Program-made: the position numbers and the translations under genes
Part shown: piece by piece, positions 32,601 through 43,100 of the stretch
Numbering within the stretch: the first letter of the stretch is position 1
How the letters are laid out: every line of letters starts with the position of its first letter
Notes under the pieces: generated by a model
What the model saw: only the letters and a program-made list of their open reading frames with translations
Database searches by the model: none
Told to the model about the DNA's origin: nothing
Source of the DNA: Ferruginibacter albus
GTDB taxonomy: Bacteria > Bacteroidota > Bacteroidia > Chitinophagales > Chitinophagaceae
NCBI RefSeq assembly: GCF_020042285.1
Contig: NZ_CP083388.1
Span: forward strand, 2,754,001 to 2,818,000
Length of the DNA: 64,000 nt
Reading direction: 5' to 3'

Positions 32601-35015
32601 CAATTGAATGCTGCCTCCTTGACAAACTGTTGTTGGTCCACTAATATTAGGAACCGGATATGCAATTACAGTTACAGAAGCATAAGCTTCGCATCCATCC
32701 GCATTTTTCGCTACAAAATAATAATTACCTTCATCGCCGGGAACAAATATTTTTGAATACCCTTTATTTTGATTGCTATCACTATAATCACGTCCAGGAA
32801 TAACTGTGGCTGTACTAAATGTGGACCCTTTCATCCATTTCCATTCATCGCCTGTATCAGGGTTTCCAAAAAGAAGTATAGAGCCTCCCGGGCAAAAAGC
32901 CCCTCCACCAGTAGCTGCAGGGTTTAAATTTCCTTGTCCTTTAACAAGCTTAAAAGAGTAAGTCATGCCATCGTTACCACATTCAGAAGCTAATGGAGGT
33001 TGACCATTGGCAGCTCTAACACTATCACTGGAAACTTTTGCCCTGTAATAAGTAGTTGTGGTAGTTGGCGTAGCAGAATAAACACCTGTCCTTTCGGGGT
33101 TACCGATATTCGTCCATGGACCATTAGGTGAAGAAGCACTCATCCACTGGTAGTAAACAACACCCGAAGAGCTACCGGTAATGGCTAACGGCAGGTCATA
33201 AAAAGTAGTAACCTTTAACGGTACAGGCGTATTGCTACAAGTTGAAAGTGCAGTATCTTTTGTTCCACTATGATAGAGGTTAATGGATGGCGTACATTTT
33301 TTCACCACAATATCATCGATCATCAGGTCATTCCCTGCAGAAGCGCTACCCACCAGGTTGGTTACCTGTAAAGTATAAGTCGGACTTCCGGTTGATGGTG
33401 TTACAAATGTTACAGATGCTTCGTACCATTGTTCGTTAGCAGGTATTACGCCCGTTTGTACAGCATCCACTTTTGTTGCTCCATTATATATTGCAAACTC
33501 CATACTTGGCTTTGTTTCGGAACCCGTAGCCAAAGACGCATACCATACGGTAAATTCATACCGGGTATTCTGACATAAATTATCAAAGTTTGATTTATAA
33601 AAAACTGAATTTACATTACCTGTAGCATTGATGAACAAAGCACCGCTACCACTTCCACCGGTATGGTCTTTCACTTCGGGACGGTTCTGCCAATAATTCC
33701 CTGCAAAAGAACTTTGCACTACTGCATACTGTCCATCGTTTAAAGAATTACAGGTACTTCCAGCATAGGTATAAGCAGCGTCAATAAAATTCTTTGTTCC
33801 TTTATCAGGAATATCTGCATATCCTCCATGCCTTGAACCATCAGGTGTTCCACCCGTTGGACAAACATATGTAAGTGCATTAAAGCTTTGTCTATATACT
33901 TCATCGCTTGTACCGCCCACACTACTGCAACATATTTTTGATGTCAATGTAACACTTGCAGTATCCCACTCTCCTTTTGCTCTATAGTTATCTTGTGTAC
34001 CAGGACCAATAGCGCTCACAACATTTAATGTATCGGAGGTTCTTCCGGGAATTAATGTTCCATTCTTATACCAGCTGTAAACAGAACCTTCGGAACCTAT
34101 TCCCTGCGCTGTTAAAGTTATTTCTGTTGCTTCACAAACATTCGTTGTACCACCGGAAACATTAATAGCTTCCTGTTGGCAGCCATATACTTTAATATAA
34201 TCTATCCCTAAAACAACAGGCATAGTGGATGAACCATCTTGCTTGTAAAATGTAAAGGTGAATCCATTGGTTTTATCACCCAAGGTCATCTGTCCTGTTA
34301 AGATAGCATAAGACCCTGCCGGTGTAACCCTCATTATGTGAGAGTTTTGATTTCCCCAGGCATCCCAACCACCACTTGCAACATTGTCTCCATTTGAACC
34401 TGTCCAGTTGGTATTACTTTGACCGTCGTGCGCATTATTGGCATTACCTTCCCATTTGATCTTTAATTCATTGTTCCAGTTACACCATTGGTTACAGCCA
34501 CCAGGCCCTGTTGAAGGCGCAGATATAACATTGTATACTTTTATTTCTACATAATACGTTTGAAGCGGTTGTAAATTCCCAATTTGAAATTGTGCAAATT
34601 GATCGTCCTGCCCTTGCCTTGGGTTTATCACCATCATACCGTCAGTAGGTATATTGGCATATTGAGGGTTAAGATCTTTAGGGTTTCTTACAATAGCGTA
34701 TTGCCTGCTGTTATTTAAATTACTATTTGGGTTTGCCCAATCTATATTTTGGCTGGAAAAGTTTCCGGTAGATGTATAGGTATAAGCAGTTTGATCGATA
34801 GAAAAACCGGTAGAACTAGCCTGGTTAACATCCCAACGAGCAGGTTCGGCACCTCCGCCGGTATAAGCAAAAGAAGCATTTGCTATTGCTCTTTGATTAC
34901 AAGGCACTGTCTGCGACATCACATTTATCGTACAGAAAACTGTACTTATTAAGATCAATACATGTTTAAGTGCCGGTAGAATTTTTTGTAAGTTCAACGT
35001 AGGAGTTCTCTTCAT
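29625..35015 (-). CDS. Giant T9SS type B (gliding-motility-associated C-terminal) Ig-repeat protein
   Basis: The 1796-aa protein has a signal peptide (ALKHVLILISTVFCTINVMS), two large N-terminal beta modules (about 35-290 and 370-590), an Ig-like cysteine-containing region, seven tandem Big_2-like repeats of about 74 residues (about 785-1310; each near PTITGTLxV...NAWVSSNTSVATVSNTG), three SprB-like repeats of about 78 residues (YSFDNGxxYQ), and a CHU_C/type B sorting domain (VIPNAFSPNGDGIND to GSISVIR). Type B cargo usually needs a PorP/SprF partner; one is encoded at 59918. It is predicted to be a long cell-surface adhesin. It stands alone, with terminators at its end. Confidence 0.92.
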   Translation of the reverse strand: MKRTPTLNLQKILPALKHVLILISTVFCTINVMSQTVPCNQRAIANASFAYTGGGAEPARWDVNQASSTGFSIDQTAYTYTSTGNFSSQNIDWANPNSNLNNSRQYAIVRNPKDLNPQYANIPTDGMMVINPRQGQDDQFAQFQIGNLQPLQTYYVEIKVYNVISAPSTGPGGCNQWCNWNNELKIKWEGNANNAHDGQSNTNWTGSNGDNVASGGWDAWGNQNSHIMRVTPAGSYAILTGQMTLGDKTNGFTFTFYKQDGSSTMPVVLGIDYIKVYGCQQEAINVSGGTTNVCEATEITLTAQGIGSEGSVYSWYKNGTLIPGRTSDTLNVVSAIGPGTQDNYRAKGEWDTASVTLTSKICCSSVGGTSDEVYRQSFNALTYVCPTGGTPDGSRHGGYADIPDKGTKNFIDAAYTYAGSTCNSLNDGQYAVVQSSFAGNYWQNRPEVKDHTGGSGSGALFINATGNVNSVFYKSNFDNLCQNTRYEFTVWYASLATGSETKPSMEFAIYNGATKVDAVQTGVIPANEQWYEASVTFVTPSTGSPTYTLQVTNLVGSASAGNDLMIDDIVVKKCTPSINLYHSGTKDTALSTCSNTPVPLKVTTFYDLPLAITGSSSGVVYYQWMSASSPNGPWTNIGNPERTGVYSATPTTTTTYYRAKVSSDSVRAANGQPPLASECGNDGMTYSFKLVKGQGNLNPAATGGGAFCPGGSILLFGNPDTGDEWKWMKGSTFSTATVIPGRDYSDSNQNKGYSKIFVPGDEGNYYFVAKNADGCEAYASVTVIAYPVPNISGPTTVCQGGSIQLTETTGAIPATVNPWTSSPVLTASVDNTGKVTSQLLIGDALITFRNSNGCQDTLTIWVNAIPTISGTTTVTAGSTSQLTGDGTPAASAPWTSSNTGVATIDNTGKVSAIAAGTTTITYTNSNGCQKTVTVTVTTLPTITGNLSVCLNKTTQLTGSPTAAASNAWVSSNTSVATISNSGLVTAVSVGTSKIIYTNSNADTVSAVVTVNDLPTITGTLAVSTGSTSQLTGSPTAAASNAWVSSNTSVATVSNTGLVSGLVDGTTTITYTNSNGCTTTAVVSVSSSPIISGKLTVCVNGTTKLSATTSPATPTAWSSSDLTVATIDNTGLVSGKKAGTTTITYLDAAGNDTTATVTVNDLPVISGSQNVCAQTSTTYTASGTPAATNPWSTSDASIASINQTNGKILALKGGAVTITYTDINGCSAGLPVTVNALPLITGNAELCQNSTTQLASTATAAASNAWVSSNGGVASVSNAGLVTAISTGTTIITYTDNNTCTDTMQVTVDAIPSAPTGTPTQPSCTTATGSITVTSPASGVTYSFDNGNSYQASATVGNLLPNTYQLVVKSIAGGCISSSQSVTINQPPVIPQAPAANITQTSCTSATGTIAASSTTPNVEYSFDNGATFQPGGTSSALVAGTYQVLVKEISGGCVSTATTAIINTQPTAPADPQLNIVQPTCTNTNGFITVVNAQNNATYSFDNGVTYQTSATSGALSQGNYQVIGKSNAGGCLSNAAPAPINAPPAIPPAPTVGNNGIVKYCQQDLAQPLTANGTNLTWYNSFGASIGTTAPTPLTDQGGSTTYYVTSSNGICESPRTGITVTVSAVSAYAGGPVVAVEEGKSARLNGQASGTGTLTISWSPATYLNRTDIDTPTVTPLKDKLYTMKVTTADGCSDTSSVQVLILKIPVIPNAFSPNGDGINDKWVITNLEGYEGSTVSIFNRYGQLLYEVAGLSYSNNAWDGTVHGNPVPVGTYYYIIKLVDGKKPISGSISVIR
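31083..32655 (-). repeat. Seven tandem Ig-like (Big_2) coding repeats, about 222 bp each
   Basis: Within the 1796-aa gene, seven consecutive units start with P-x-I-S/T-G and share the core SSNTSVATVSNTG. The central units are nearly identical in DNA around 31880-31935 and 32105-32160 (block GATACCCATGCATTAGAGGC), which suggests recent duplication or conversion. Boundaries are approximate. Confidence 0.75.
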
Positions 35016-35467
35016 AAATTAAGCAATCGAAAATTTAAAATATCACCCAGAAGTTATCTGAATGATTTATTCATTTTAGCTAACAGTAGATGCCGGATAC
35101 AATGAAAAGGGCTGCTTGCAAATTGAATTTCCAGGTGAATTATTTCACGCTTTATAAAAATCATCTTACGCAAGCCTTTAGTTAATCCCGTCAAAAAACC
35201 GGCAAATTAAGCTTTTAAAAATTATTAACGTTATAGCAATAACAATCCTTAAAATTACTTAAGACAGGGTTTTTATTATTGTTTATATGGATAGGATATA
35301 AAAAATATAGGCATTTATTGAGATAGATTATTCCTAAATATTTGATAATAAATACAATATATGGTATTTTAATTTATTATAATATAATTCGAATATGCGC
35401 TAAATATAGACAAGAAAAGGGTTTCGCATTGCTGCAAAACCCTTTATCTTAAAGCATGAATACAAAG
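35016..35467. other. 452-bp intergenic region between two T9SS genes
   Basis: It is AT-rich and carries no gene. The right part holds the terminator of the 1531-aa gene (35416-35445); the left part should contain the promoter of the 1796-aa gene, but no consensus TTTG-N19-TANNTTTG was found there. Confidence 0.5.
35416..35445 (-). terminator. Intrinsic terminator of the 1531-aa gene
   Basis: The stem AAAGGGTTT (35416-35424) pairs with AAACCCTTT (35437-35445), with extra GCA/TGC pairing inside. On the minus strand it is followed by TTCTTGTC. Confidence 0.7.
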
Positions 35468-38400
35468 TTACTGGATAAGAATGGGGAAGGTTATCTTATC
35501 CGTTGAATTAATTTGTTTTACTTCCATTTCATATACGCCTTTGCTGATTCCTTTTGGTAAAGGCATAGATTGCATGGATACATTACCAGAATTTTTAATT
35601 ACAGTAGCAGCAATTTGTTGACCTACAGCATTAAAAACCGTCAGTTTATAATTACCTGTAGGTTTGTTAATAAACTGCAGTTGTATCATATTATTTTTAA
35701 CAGGATTAGAAGTAAGAATAATATTTGACACTTCATTATCGGTTACTTTTACAATAGTGCTGTAATGCTGAGCGCCGTTTACATCAACGCTTATTATACG
35801 ATAATAAGTTTGTGCAGTGGTTATATTATTATCTATCCAAGTATATTGTTTATTATTACCTGCATTTACTACGCCTGCGTTTATAAAATTTATCCCGTCC
35901 GTAGATTTTTGCACTTCATATTGTTTTACCCCCGTTTCATTAGCAACATTCCACTGAACAGAATTGGCGGCATTTTGTTTCCATGCTTTTATAGCAGTAA
36001 ATGTAACAGGCAATGGGCCTCCATCCGGAATAACAAAAACAATTTTAAAACGATTAACTGCCTGCGAGGCTGCATCCGAGGTAATGGTAAAATTAACTTT
36101 GGTTGTATCTCCATCAAGGCTTATAAGAGATCTTTTACCTGTGAAATTATCGATCAAAATACCATCAAATCCTTTTGATGATAAACCCAAAGATCCAAAC
36201 GCAAACTGATATGTTTTTTGTGAAGTTCCTTTTAAACTTAAATAGATGGTGTCCGTTACCGTTAGTTCCGTTGTCTTGTCTATTGCTATGCTTTTACCAT
36301 CTCTTATAATGGAAATATTTTCTCCGGGGTTTGGTATCTTCTGCGCATCTTCCAGCCAATTTACGCCATCGCTGTATTGAGGTCCGTAAAGCGCCAATGC
36401 TCCATCCACAACAGCGATCTCATCAGGATTCACAGCACTTAACTGAATACCGAATTCCTGAACATCGTTGACATTTACGGGACGGAAAACCATGGCACTT
36501 GTGGTGGCTTTGTCAGTCTCTAAAAAATGAGCCGTTCCGGATTTTCCATTCATTATAAATGCCTGACCTGATTCTATTCTGCCTTTTACAAAAGCTGATT
36601 GCGGCGCAACTGACCAGGAAGAATAGAAACCGGGACTTATGAATGCCAGGTAAGTATAATAACCAACATTATTATGCCCTCCTTTAGGATCCCAAACAGT
36701 ATAGTTCTGCCCAACTTTTGGAGAATCTCTTGCAATCAAACTATCCATAATATATTCTGATGGATAAGGATTACCGATCACGTTAAAGCCATTGCCTACT
36801 GTTAGCGAAAGTGTGCCTTGTTTTATGGTACCCTTAGAACGCAAAATAGTAGAAGTATATGTATTAGCCGGAGGTGTTTGTACCAACACACTTCTATCTC
36901 CTCTTATAAAGATCATATAACCCGGGAAGGTTGTCATGTCAGTTGTATCTGTTCTGCCGGGCACTTTCCATTTTTGTGTAGGCACATCCATGTACATCAA
37001 GGAAGGATTATTTGTGGCTGACTTATCATATCCTGTAGCAGAAGGAACCGTTGACAACACATTGGTGATCTCAGTTCCATAACCATGAACATTATTGAAC
37101 AGATCCGTAGTAACATTATTAGTAGTGTTTTCCTGCCATGCTTGCTTAATGGTTTGTCCGCGGGTGCTCAATGGTGCAGTTAATAAGCGCCATGCACGAT
37201 AACTATCTATGTAACGTTCTATCATTACTTTACCGGTGATATAAGTAGAAGTTCCATAAATATTCGCTGCTACCTGTGCCGTGCCATTAATATCTGATTT
37301 TAATGTAAGACTATCATTCGTAGCAAATACGGCACCGCTATCCACTATTACAGTACCGGGTGTACTCGCCGTTCCTGCAATAATATTCAGGCTTGATGTA
37401 TTGGTACCATTATTTTCCAAAGAGGCATTTCCAAAAACTGAAATCGTTTTCAAACAATTTTTTGAACCGGCAGCATCATAAGTAAAAGTAAGAGGAACTG
37501 ATATTGCTGTCATTCCCACTACTAAACTTGAAGTAGAAGAACCCGTTATAGTACCTCTTTTTGTTGGTGCCGAAACATCCGCCGCTTTGTAAGTTCCGGA
37601 TAATGTTAATGTATTACCGTTAATATCCAAAGTTCCCGACTTCAATGTGCATGCGCCATCCACTTCCAGGTTAGTGCCCAATTTTACATTTGCACCATTG
37701 TTACGATCGACATTAAAATTACGTAAGATCTGACCACCTACTAAATCTCCCGCCAATATAGGAGCTGTAAAATATATAGGCCCGATAGTGCCGGAATTAA
37801 TTCCGGTAATTTCCATATTGGATGTATTAGATCCTGTGATAGTACCTGTAGCAAAACTTGTAAATGCACTACCTGAATACCTGAATGTATCTGTAGCTAC
37901 ATTACTCAATACCAATGCACCGGCAGTAAGTACTACTGATGTTGTTACCTGCAAGGTGCTTCCTAAAGTAGCTGTACTAAACAAATTACCTCTGCTTAAA
38001 GAAATTGCTTTAAGCTGATTGGTAGTTCCGGGAACAGATTGATCAAAATACATTGTACCCAAGGCTGTACCTGCACTTCCTCCAACATTCACAGTAGACG
38101 TAGTTGACCCCATTATTTTTCCCTTTCCTGTTATAATTCCTGTTAAGGATAATATATTTGTTTCAGCGGCATTAGGACCGATTGATAATTTAGCTCCGGG
38201 ATTAATGGTAAGCTTTTTAGATATCTGTAATGTTAATACAGTATTGTTTGGATTATTGATAGAGGTAGTATTTTGATAAGATCTTTTACTAGTACTATCT
38301 ACAGCTTCTCCATTATATACCGTCATATAATCGTAAGTTCCGTTATAGGTAAGCGCCTTAGCTGTCGATCCTCCATTGGAATTTACGGTACTGGTTGTAG

Positions 38401-40063
38401 TACCGGCACCACTTATAACCCAGCTTCCATCATCGTCCATAACAGCATAGGTAATATTGCCATCAAATCTTCTGTATTCAATTCGTCGAACACCAGTTGG
38501 CAAGCTGTTTGGAATAATCGTTCCCCACATGCTGGACTTAGCCACTACATTTGTATTATAATAAGCAACAAGTTTTGTATCAGGGGAGGAAATTTGTAGA
38601 TTTTCTACTCCTGTTATTGCTAATGGACGGGTAATACCTCCTGTATCGCTATAAAGAAGAACAAAGCTTTTTCCATTCTCAAAACATTTTCCATAGATCC
38701 CTGTACATTGGGTTGTAGAGCCGCCGGTAGTACCATACGTTAAAACTGTAATACTTGAATCCAATGCTAATCTTGCTTTGGTATTACCTGAATTATCTCC
38801 TATCACGATAGTTGGATATACAGGATTTGTACCGTCAAATCTTGCATTACTTGTGTGTACAAACCCAAACCATCCTGTATAGTTTCCGCTCGCATCCGAC
38901 GTAAAGGTTTCATAATTTCCGGCACTGGTTAATGCCGGACCGGATGTATAAGTGAATGTAGTTCCGGTTGGATTTATTAAAATAGTATTCCCTGCTCCCG
39001 GATTTGCAGTTCCGAAATCACTCGAATTTGCTGCTTGTGTAAAATATCTATAAGTGGTATTAGCACACAAACCACTTACCGTTGCTCTATAGAAATAAGG
39101 CAATCGTGTGGCATCACCCGTAGTCATGTATTTTGGAGCTAAAACAGCTTTAAAACTGATCTTAGTTAAATTGGTAGGTAACGTAGAGTTAATAGTTACC
39201 GAAGTTATAGGCGATACAGAACCACAACTGTTTTTAGCAGTAATATTATAAGTAGCCGCTGCTAATGTAGAAAAAGTTGCAGAAGCTTGATAAGTAGAAC
39301 CATCCTTGCTGTATGTCATTCCTGTTTCTGCAGGAGCGGTAACAGTAATCGTACCTGTTGAAACTCCGCACAAACTTGGTTGTGTTGTAGTGACAGTTGG
39401 TGCAACCGGACTACTGCAAGATGAAGAACCGTTCAATTGCACGTAAAACATTTGAAAATTACCCGTAGCTCCGCTGGCGCCCCAACCATATATCCTAATC
39501 ATTATACCATTTGTACTGTTTATAACAGGATTAATTGCCCATGTAACATTAGGAGTAGTAGTCGTTTGACAACCCGATCCATTTGCCGGATTAGTAGCAG
39601 CTCCTTTACCTATCCACGAACCACCTCCATCTGTAGAATAATAAATGTCATAATTAGGTGGACCAGTGGTACTGTTACGCAACACAGCAGAAATACTGCT
39701 TATTGTAAATTGATACCCTGTATTAGGTATTACTGTAAAAGATACATAACCCGTAGAGTTAAAATTGAATGTACTGTTTCCTCCTCCGGCTGCCGTCCAG
39801 TTATTGTTTGACATTCCGTTTGTACAAGCAGTTGTATTAACACTAACACCGTTGTTGCGAACCAAGGCCGCTGATGTTAAAGTAGTATTGATATTAGCAG
39901 CGATAAATGTTCTGGAAGGATCATTGGCTTGCCCACCACCTGTTGCATATGTAACTATTGCCTGCCCCTTGCTTTGAGTTATAGCAACTAATACCAAAGT
40001 GCACAAGAAAATAATGATCCTGTGCATTGTTTTTTTAGACCCGTTAAAATAAAAATTCTTCAT
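35468..40063 (-). CDS. Giant T9SS type A cargo protein
   Basis: The 1531-aa protein starts with a signal peptide (MHRIIIFLCTLVLVAITQSKGQ from an internal ATG at 40027, which may be the true start). The N-terminal third has a beta module and one SprB-like repeat (APTVTTTQPSLCGVSTGTIT). The middle is a low-complexity G/T/N/S-rich beta-helix-like region (repeated GTITGSxTSxL segments, about 560-890). The last third contains IERYI, RAWRLLTAPL, WDPKGG and GNPYPS landmarks shared with the 1402- and 1894-aa proteins, then a fibronectin-like module (LPVTFTAIKAWKQ) and a type A sorting domain (ILTSNPVKNNMIQL). It is paralogous to its two neighbours in the C-terminal third. Surface adhesin is the likely role. 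Confidence 0.9.
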   Translation of the reverse strand: MKNFYFNGSKKTMHRIIIFLCTLVLVAITQSKGQAIVTYATGGGQANDPSRTFIAANINTTLTSAALVRNNGVSVNTTACTNGMSNNNWTAAGGGNSTFNFNSTGYVSFTVIPNTGYQFTISSISAVLRNSTTGPPNYDIYYSTDGGGSWIGKGAATNPANGSGCQTTTTPNVTWAINPVINSTNGIMIRIYGWGASGATGNFQMFYVQLNGSSSCSSPVAPTVTTTQPSLCGVSTGTITVTAPAETGMTYSKDGSTYQASATFSTLAAATYNITAKNSCGSVSPITSVTINSTLPTNLTKISFKAVLAPKYMTTGDATRLPYFYRATVSGLCANTTYRYFTQAANSSDFGTANPGAGNTILINPTGTTFTYTSGPALTSAGNYETFTSDASGNYTGWFGFVHTSNARFDGTNPVYPTIVIGDNSGNTKARLALDSSITVLTYGTTGGSTTQCTGIYGKCFENGKSFVLLYSDTGGITRPLAITGVENLQISSPDTKLVAYYNTNVVAKSSMWGTIIPNSLPTGVRRIEYRRFDGNITYAVMDDDGSWVISGAGTTTSTVNSNGGSTAKALTYNGTYDYMTVYNGEAVDSTSKRSYQNTTSINNPNNTVLTLQISKKLTINPGAKLSIGPNAAETNILSLTGIITGKGKIMGSTTSTVNVGGSAGTALGTMYFDQSVPGTTNQLKAISLSRGNLFSTATLGSTLQVTTSVVLTAGALVLSNVATDTFRYSGSAFTSFATGTITGSNTSNMEITGINSGTIGPIYFTAPILAGDLVGGQILRNFNVDRNNGANVKLGTNLEVDGACTLKSGTLDINGNTLTLSGTYKAADVSAPTKRGTITGSSTSSLVVGMTAISVPLTFTYDAAGSKNCLKTISVFGNASLENNGTNTSSLNIIAGTASTPGTVIVDSGAVFATNDSLTLKSDINGTAQVAANIYGTSTYITGKVMIERYIDSYRAWRLLTAPLSTRGQTIKQAWQENTTNNVTTDLFNNVHGYGTEITNVLSTVPSATGYDKSATNNPSLMYMDVPTQKWKVPGRTDTTDMTTFPGYMIFIRGDRSVLVQTPPANTYTSTILRSKGTIKQGTLSLTVGNGFNVIGNPYPSEYIMDSLIARDSPKVGQNYTVWDPKGGHNNVGYYTYLAFISPGFYSSWSVAPQSAFVKGRIESGQAFIMNGKSGTAHFLETDKATTSAMVFRPVNVNDVQEFGIQLSAVNPDEIAVVDGALALYGPQYSDGVNWLEDAQKIPNPGENISIIRDGKSIAIDKTTELTVTDTIYLSLKGTSQKTYQFAFGSLGLSSKGFDGILIDNFTGKRSLISLDGDTTKVNFTITSDAASQAVNRFKIVFVIPDGGPLPVTFTAIKAWKQNAANSVQWNVANETGVKQYEVQKSTDGINFINAGVVNAGNNKQYTWIDNNITTAQTYYRIISVDVNGAQHYSTIVKVTDNEVSNIILTSNPVKNNMIQLQFINKPTGNYKLTVFNAVGQQIAATVIKNSGNVSMQSMPLPKGISKGVYEMEVKQINSTDKITFPILIQ

Positions 40064-40134
40064 GCTCTATGCTTTTATAAATACAGAATATTGCTTCTCA
40101 ATAGGGGTAACAGCAATCAATTGATCACTTGATC

Positions 40135-43100
40135 TTACTCAACTACAACATTGATAGTATTTATAGAATTCTTCAGCCCTTCTACCGTTAATTGATACAT
40201 GCCTTTCGCAATCTTTTTATTCACCTGTAAATTCTTTACTTGATTTGTTCCGTCATGTGATATAATTGTTCTCAGGATTTCCTGACCAATCGCATTACGA
40301 AGAGCTATTGTATAATTACCGGCTGAAATATTTTTAAGAGATATGTTTAGTAGTCCGTTTTTAACAGGATTAGGATAAATTGAGATCTCTGCATTCAAGG
40401 CATTGATAGATGCCATTGCTATTTTACTATATGCCTCTGTTCCACTGTTTTCAACAGTTTTAATACGATAATAATTGTTGCCTGCTCCCGCCGCGTTATC
40501 TATCCAACTGTATTGCAATGCTCCTGATGATGTTTGAACAGCTATTGTAGCTACTGTAGTAAATGTTTTATTATCATTTGATCGTTCCACTTCATAGTAC
40601 TTGATACCCGATTGCTCTTCAACATTCCACTGCACTTTAATGGCATTATCAATTACAGGTTGTGCATTAACGTTAGTGAATCGTACCGGCGTTGTAGTTT
40701 GCGGGCGAAGGAACAGGACGAAGCGGGTAGGGCTTTTCGAAGCGCTATCACTGTTCACTGTAAAATTTACAATAGTAGAAGAATCTGTAAGAGACACTTT
40801 AGTTGAGTCTCCTGTATACTTATCTATCAGGTAAGCATCTGCGTTAACATCCGGTAAACTGTCAACAAAACGTATTTGATATTTTTGTTCGTTTGTGCGA
40901 AGCAACTTAAAAAACACTGTATCCAGGTTGCGTAAGCGGGGTCTTCTGTCTGAGAATAAAGCCACGCTATCACGCATTACCGAAAATGTTTCATTGATGT
41001 TTGCCAGCTTAGGAGCATCTTCTCCCAATACAGGATCTATACTATAAGCATCATTGAAATAAGTTTGATTATAATCCAGCACACTCACTGAATTATCGTT
41101 ATTCACTTTATACAATCTTGCGATCATATACGGATTTGTTGGGGCTCCTGTCGGACGAAAGACCAAATTGTTATTTTGCGCTCCTGCTTTGCTGCTCTCA
41201 TTAAAAATTACGGAACACTGATTGGTAGTTCCTAAAACAAAAAATGCCTGTGAGGACTGAATGAAATTATTTTGTCCTGTTGTTGCATTTGTTTGAAAAC
41301 CTGAACCTGAATTTTCCAACAACACATATGCTCCTACCTGTCCTATAGAAGGATCCCAGGTGTATACATCTATATTACCTGCCCCATAACCCTGAAATGT
41401 AAGTTTATTCAGATCAACAGGTGCTGCATACGGATTGCCTATGAGTGTATATTTCTGAGAAGTAAAGTCGGCAGATGGTACAATTGAAAACTCTTGTTTG
41501 CCTGTTTGCAAATTCCCCTTTACACTTAATGTAGTATTATCAACAGGTGCAGTACCTGAATTAGGATTATTAACTGTTTGCGGATTTCTATCTCCACGTA
41601 CGAATATGAAATAACCTGTATTTTCAGCGCTTCCATTATTTGCAGATTGAGAAATAGCCACATTTGTATTAGCAACATTTTCTAATTTCTGCGTAGCAGC
41701 ATTAAAAAATTTCATCGAATAGCTACCATTAACACCCGACTCTAATCCATTAGAAGCATTAGGCCCGGTGATCATGGTTCCTTTGCCATGCGTGGAAGCA
41801 TCATTATCAGAATATATTAAGCCACCTTCCTGCCAGGACTCGTATATAGTAGGTGACCCATTATTTTGCACTGGCGCTGTCATCAACCTCCATGCTCGTT
41901 TTGCACTACCTGTGGTAGGATTGCCTGTTGCATAAAAACTATTTTCATCACTTCTTAAATATCGTTGCACTGTTACTTTACCGGTAATGGCACCAAGCAC
42001 AGGCGCTATCATTGCAGTATTGCAATTATTAGATATTAATGTCAATCCGTCTTGCGTGTTAAAAACAGCACTATTCCCAACGGTTAATTTAGCTGGAGTA
42101 GCATTTGTTCTGGCAGCAAGATTTAAAGTGCTTCCCAAAGTAGCTGTTGCATTGTCGTTTAATGTCAGGTTATATAGCGTATCAGCACCGGAAGCAAAAT
42201 TCAATGATGGATTAACATGATCGTTTGCCAATAGTAAACCGGAAAGCGATGATCCTTTTAGTGTACCCGTTCCAGTTATATTATTATTAACAGTAAGCGT
42301 ATTTGCTCCAAGTGTTAAAGTTGAAGCCCCTCCTAAAGAAAGATTATATACAGAAGTGTTTTGTGTAAGTTCCGGATATGGAGAAGCATTCACAGGAATA
42401 TCAGCCAACATATATTGGGTAGGCAAACCATTTGTCCAGTTGCCTGCAGAAGACCAATCTGTAGTAGCATTACTTGTTTTCCATTGCGTAGAAGCTATAG
42501 ATACAGTAATATTTCCTTGTGCATAAGCAATATTATAATTGCTTGCTGTAAATGTTCCACCCGTTGCTGCTGAAACTGTAATTGAATTGTTATAAATGCC
42601 CGGTGCAGCCGTTGCTGCTGCCCCTGAACCATAAGCCACTGTTACTGACCCGATCGTTTCAGGGCTCACCAAATTATTTGAAGTAAATGCTGTTGAACTC
42701 GTTCCATCAGACAATGCATCTCCATAATTTTTAGTAATATTTTTTGCAGTTATCGTTAATGATCTTGCGCCAATAACTCCTGTAGCAGTACCATTTACTA
42801 AATTATAATTGGATGCATTACCACCATTTGTTCCATTAGATAATGTATAAGTAATTACAACGTTGTTATATGTTCCCGCATTCGCACTGCTGTATGCCGC
42901 GGCTGTTGCGGAAACACCTACCGTTTGTGTTCCTACCAAATTTGACAACGTTCCTGCTGTTACTGCTCCTGCCGTTGTTGTACCATCATATGGTTTTTGT
43001 GCGATCGCAGGTGCCGTTATGGATAAATCTCTGGCTTTAATTACTCCTGTAGCGGATCCCGCCGCTAAACTATAATTGGATGCTTTGCCGCCATTCGTTC

